This document shows, piece by piece, positions 6,493 to 8,236 of a stretch of 8,236 bases of DNA (position 1 is its first letter; each line of letters starts with the position of its first letter). Location of the stretch: assembly GCA_015494335.1 (NCBI GenBank), contig WGBK01000249.1:1-8236 (forward strand), in the 5' to 3' direction. Origin of the DNA: Gammaproteobacteria bacterium (GTDB lineage: Bacteria; Pseudomonadota; Gammaproteobacteria; GCA-001735895). Both the position numbers and the translations under genes were made by a program. The notes beneath the pieces are model-generated. The model had not been told where the DNA came from. It saw only the letters and a program-made list of their open reading frames with translations, and ran no database searches.

Positions 6493-6920
6493 TGCCGGAG
6501 AACGGCGACCTGACCGTGCTTGGCTTCGATGTCGGCAGCCACTGGACCGGCGTGGCCGTGGGCCAGACCCGTACCGGCACCGCTTCGCCTCTGACCTCGA
6601 TCCGCGTGCGCCAGCACAAGCCGGACTGGCGCCAGATCCAGGCCCTGATCGACGAATGGCAACCCGACCGGCTGATCGTTGGCCTGCCGACGGGGATGGA
6701 TGGCCGGCCCCATGCCATGACCGATGCCGCGCGCCGCTTCGCGCGCCAGCTCGAAGGCCGCTTCCACCGCCCGGTGGAATTCGCCGACGAACGCCTGACC
6801 ACCCGCGAAGCCTGGCAGATTGCCGAGACCCGGGGCAGTCGCCATCTCGACAAGCCGGATATCGATGCCATTGCCGCCGTATTGATTGTCGAGACCTGGC
6901 TACACCAAAACCCGACCTGA
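6492..6920 (+). CDS. ruvX: RuvX/YqgF, RuvC-fold nuclease (pre-16S rRNA processing)
   Basis: YqgF is a small cytoplasmic RNase H/RuvC-fold nuclease implicated in 5'-end maturation of 16S rRNA, and earlier described as a putative Holliday junction resolvase. Motifs are FDVGSHWTGVAVG (12-24) with catalytic D13, LIVGLPTGMDG (61-71), FADERLTTREA (97-107) with E100, and a C-terminal DIDAIAAVLIVETWL (123-137) supplying D125 (D123 is adjacent). All three acidic positions of the family are intact. Length is 142 against 138 in E. coli. The ATG at 6492 overlaps the yqgE stop (TGATG). The gene ends right at the point where base composition becomes AT-rich. In P. aeruginosa pyrR follows directly, here it does not. 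Confidence 0.95.
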   Translation: MPENGDLTVLGFDVGSHWTGVAVGQTRTGTASPLTSIRVRQHKPDWRQIQALIDEWQPDRLIVGLPTGMDGRPHAMTDAARRFARQLEGRFHRPVEFADERLTTREAWQIAETRGSRHLDKPDIDAIAAVLIVETWLHQNPT

Positions 6921-6968
6921 GCCGTTAAGAAAAGAGAGATTAAGAATTTATATACGGTTGCGACTCGA

Positions 6969-7736
6969 TCAGGCCTGTTTGAGCTGAGAATAAGCCTCTT
7001 CCAACATATCCTGCGACAAGTCAAGATTCCTGCGAACAGACCACTTCGAATCGGATCTTGTTCGAACATGCCAAACCGGGAAAACATTAAACATAAGAAA
7101 ATACCGAATCTGAATGAATTCCTCGAAACCGATCCGACGGTGCGAATTTATCGAATGCAGGTTCAATGGGCTGATGTCTGTCACAAAAAAATCCTTGTTT
7201 GGGTTCTGCTGGAATATTGCGCTCATCAACTGAAGAAAGAGCCCCTTCATCCTCCACTCCGGAGCAATCAAACCATATCCAAACAAGCCTATTCCATCAC
7301 TTGAACTGATGTAAGTGGCACTTTTTCCATGCAGAAAAGGTATTTTTCTCGAATACTTGAATATCTGAATAAAACCATGGACTTTCTCTTCACCCCGAGC
7401 AATAAATATTCTCATCCCTGACTCATGCTCTTTTTCCAAGCCTTTCTGCTTGACTGGCCAATCACAATCACCTTGTTGACACCAGAACTGCGCAATCAAT
7501 GCATAGTCTTCCTGAACTGCCACATCAATCTGCACATTACTCCGACTTACTCTCCTTCTCATCGAGTCCGATAGTTTTACCTCCTTGCAAGCAAGCAAGG
7601 TATGTCGGGTATAAAAAAACAACCATTTGGGCCATCTCCGATTTACAAAAACATATATCAAAAATCTTTCTAGGCCATACTTTCGGTATGTATCAACGAA
7701 CAACCTTAACAATGCCGCAACTCTATTACTCATCAT
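6969..7736 (-). CDS. GNAT-like acyltransferase, substrate unknown
   Basis: I do not recognise a named family. The 255-residue protein looks like a Gcn5-related N-acyltransferase. A central region has beta-strand-like FIARGEEKVHGFIQIF (111-126), then GYGLIAPEWRMKGLFLQLM (153-171), where RMKGLF corresponds to the acyl-CoA-binding motif A (R/Q-x-x-G-x-G/A) with a poor last position. Then comes SPLNLHSINSHRRIGFEEF (189-207), a typical C-terminal GNAT pattern. The first 55 residues are basic and aromatic with a hydrophobic patch (FLIYVFV and WPKWLFFY, 25-42), which could contact the membrane. Two adjacent ATG codons (7736 and 7733) are possible starts and the ribosome binding site is weak. Codon use is AT-rich, unlike all neighbours, and it is transcribed against the operon, both suggesting horizontal acquisition. 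GNAT membership is inferred from motifs only. Confidence 0.7.
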   Translation of the reverse strand: MMSNRVAALLRLFVDTYRKYGLERFLIYVFVNRRWPKWLFFYTRHTLLACKEVKLSDSMRRRVSRSNVQIDVAVQEDYALIAQFWCQQGDCDWPVKQKGLEKEHESGMRIFIARGEEKVHGFIQIFKYSRKIPFLHGKSATYISSSDGIGLFGYGLIAPEWRMKGLFLQLMSAIFQQNPNKDFFVTDISPLNLHSINSHRRIGFEEFIQIRYFLMFNVFPVWHVRTRSDSKWSVRRNLDLSQDMLEEAYSQLKQA

Positions 7737-7984
7737 TCAATGCCCGACTACTCTAGGGAATGCTTCATCTGACGCGTTCTTCCATACGTATGCTCACTTA
7801 GAACCAAGGCCGCCAGCCCTGACTCCCTATTATGCCCCATTGACTAGAGTCTCAAAAACTCACGGTTCCGACTGTGAAGCCAGTTGTATTTATGCAAGCT
7901 ACTCTTTTCCCTCAAAGTTGATGGCGCAGCATATCGCATAATCAGCCCCTCTATGTTATAAACGGGACCGCTCATCCTCCCGGA
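7737..7984. other. Divergent intergenic region upstream of the GNAT-like gene and pyrR
   Basis: This 248-nt stretch has no convincing gene. It must hold the start signals for both neighbours. It contains a 10-bp perfect palindrome CATACGTATG (7783-7792) and a weak minus-strand promoter candidate. On the plus strand CATAAT (7937-7942) resembles a -10 box, but nothing like a -35 lies at 16-18 nt: TTGATG (7918-7923) leaves only 13 nt. No tRNA or clear terminator is seen. Confidence 0.5.
7829..7855 (-). promoter_or_regulatory. Tentative promoter of the GNAT-like gene
   Basis: On the minus strand TTGAGA (7855-7850, five of six matches to the -35 consensus) is followed by CATAAT (7834-7829, five of six matches to -10). 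The spacer is only 15 nt, shorter than the preferred 17, so it would be weak or need an activator. It would give a leader of about 85 nt that includes the palindrome CATACGTATG. Confidence 0.3.
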
Positions 7985-8236
7985 ATGATTGTTGTGCGCC
8001 CAAACACCCTACCCGAAGTCGACCAACTGCTCGAAGACCTTGTCGAACAGGTATCGCCGCTGTTCGAGATCGAGCCGCAGCCCCTCATCGTCGGCATAGA
8101 AACCGGCGGCTACTGGATCGCCGAGCACCTGCGCAAGCGCCTCGCACCCGAAGCGCCGCTGGGCAAGCTCAACATCACCTTCTACCGCGACGACTACACC
8201 AAGATCGGTCTGCATCCGACGGTCAAGCCCTCGAGC
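7985..8236 (+). CDS. pyrR: PyrR, pyrimidine regulatory protein / uracil phosphoribosyltransferase (5' part)
   Basis: The first 84 codons of a phosphoribosyltransferase-fold protein of the PyrR family, cut by the window end. Recognisable stretches are LIVGIETGGYWIAEHL (34-49) and KLNITFYRDDYTKIGLHP (61-78), closely matching the same region in Pseudomonas PyrR (IGIRTGG and FYRDDFT). The PRPP-binding motif would lie beyond the window. The family acts as uracil phosphoribosyltransferase and, in some bacteria, regulates pyr mRNA. A regulatory role here is not shown. The start could be ATG at 7985 or GTG at 7994, and GGA at 7982-7984 fits the GTG spacing better. Unlike the usual arrangement it is not directly behind yqgF, so it needs its own promoter or long read-through. 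Confidence 0.88.
   Translation, partial: MIVVRPNTLPEVDQLLEDLVEQVSPLFEIEPQPLIVGIETGGYWIAEHLRKRLAPEAPLGKLNITFYRDDYTKIGLHPTVKPSS

Larger units (their letters stand above)
6921..7984. other. AT-rich segment inserted between yqgF and pyrR
   Basis: Base composition changes sharply just after the yqgF stop and returns to GC-rich near the pyrR start. The segment holds one minus-strand gene (6969-7736) and noncoding flanks of 48 and 248 nt. Genes on both sides are GC-rich and normally adjacent on the same strand. No transposase, integrase, tRNA, or clear terminal direct or inverted repeats are visible, so the mechanism of insertion is unknown. The segment boundaries are judged by eye from composition. 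Confidence 0.6.

Noticed and set aside
6921..6968. A terminator between the convergent ends of yqgF and the GNAT-like gene
   Set aside because: Only a very weak 5-bp stem with a G-T pair and a 28-nt loop can be drawn, and there is no GC-rich hairpin followed by a T-run on either strand.
7840..7890. A stretch containing GGTTCC that resembles a tRNA T-arm
   Set aside because: No acceptor, D-arm or anticodon stem can be assembled around it, and the T-loop consensus is not met.
7499..7941. Plus-strand frames of 85 and 104 codons near the GNAT gene and in the intergenic region
   Set aside because: They mostly overlap the minus-strand gene, lack ribosome binding sites and show no domain-like pattern.

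Overview
The window looks like a piece of a GC-rich gammaproteobacterial chromosome with type IV pili and glutathione. Gene content and order match a backbone known from Pseudomonas aeruginosa: pilG-pilH-pilI-pilJ running one way, and divergently gshB, a TonB3-type gene, yqgE, yqgF and pyrR. Two features differ from that layout. A glutamate-cysteine ligase of the Acidithiobacillus-type family (TIGR02049-like) sits directly before gshB, and an apbE lipoprotein gene sits between gshB and tonB. This suggests a sulfur-oxidiser-like or Chromatiales-like gammaproteobacterium rather than a true Pseudomonas. That placement is inference from gene content only.

Layout. Positions 1-1454, minus strand: the type IV pilus chemosensory (Pil-Chp) operon, pilG (GTG start), pilH, pilI and the first five codons of pilJ, with a 90-nt pilI-pilJ gap that can fold into hairpins. 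Positions 1455-1666: divergent control region with a reasonable sigma70-like promoter for gshA and a weak candidate for pilG. Positions 1667-6920, plus strand: a tightly packed run gshA, gshB, apbE, tonB, yqgE, ruvX/yqgF. Three junctions overlap (TTGA, ATGA, TGATG), two gaps are 7 and 36 nt, so it is very probably one operon. Positions 6921-7984: an AT-rich segment holding one minus-strand GNAT-like gene of unknown role and a 248-nt intergenic region. Positions 7985-8236: the 5' part of pyrR, cut by the window edge.

How the genes relate. GshA and GshB together make glutathione. ApbE attaches FMN covalently to periplasmic or membrane redox proteins. The TonB-like protein is the type linked in P. 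aeruginosa to twitching motility, so its position next to the pil genes may be functional. YqgE is of unknown function. YqgF/RuvX is a RuvC-fold nuclease involved in 16S rRNA maturation. PyrR begins the pyrimidine genes that normally follow.

I found no CRISPR array, tRNA, rRNA, transposase or obvious new system. The least ordinary part is the AT-rich insertion splitting yqgF from pyrR.
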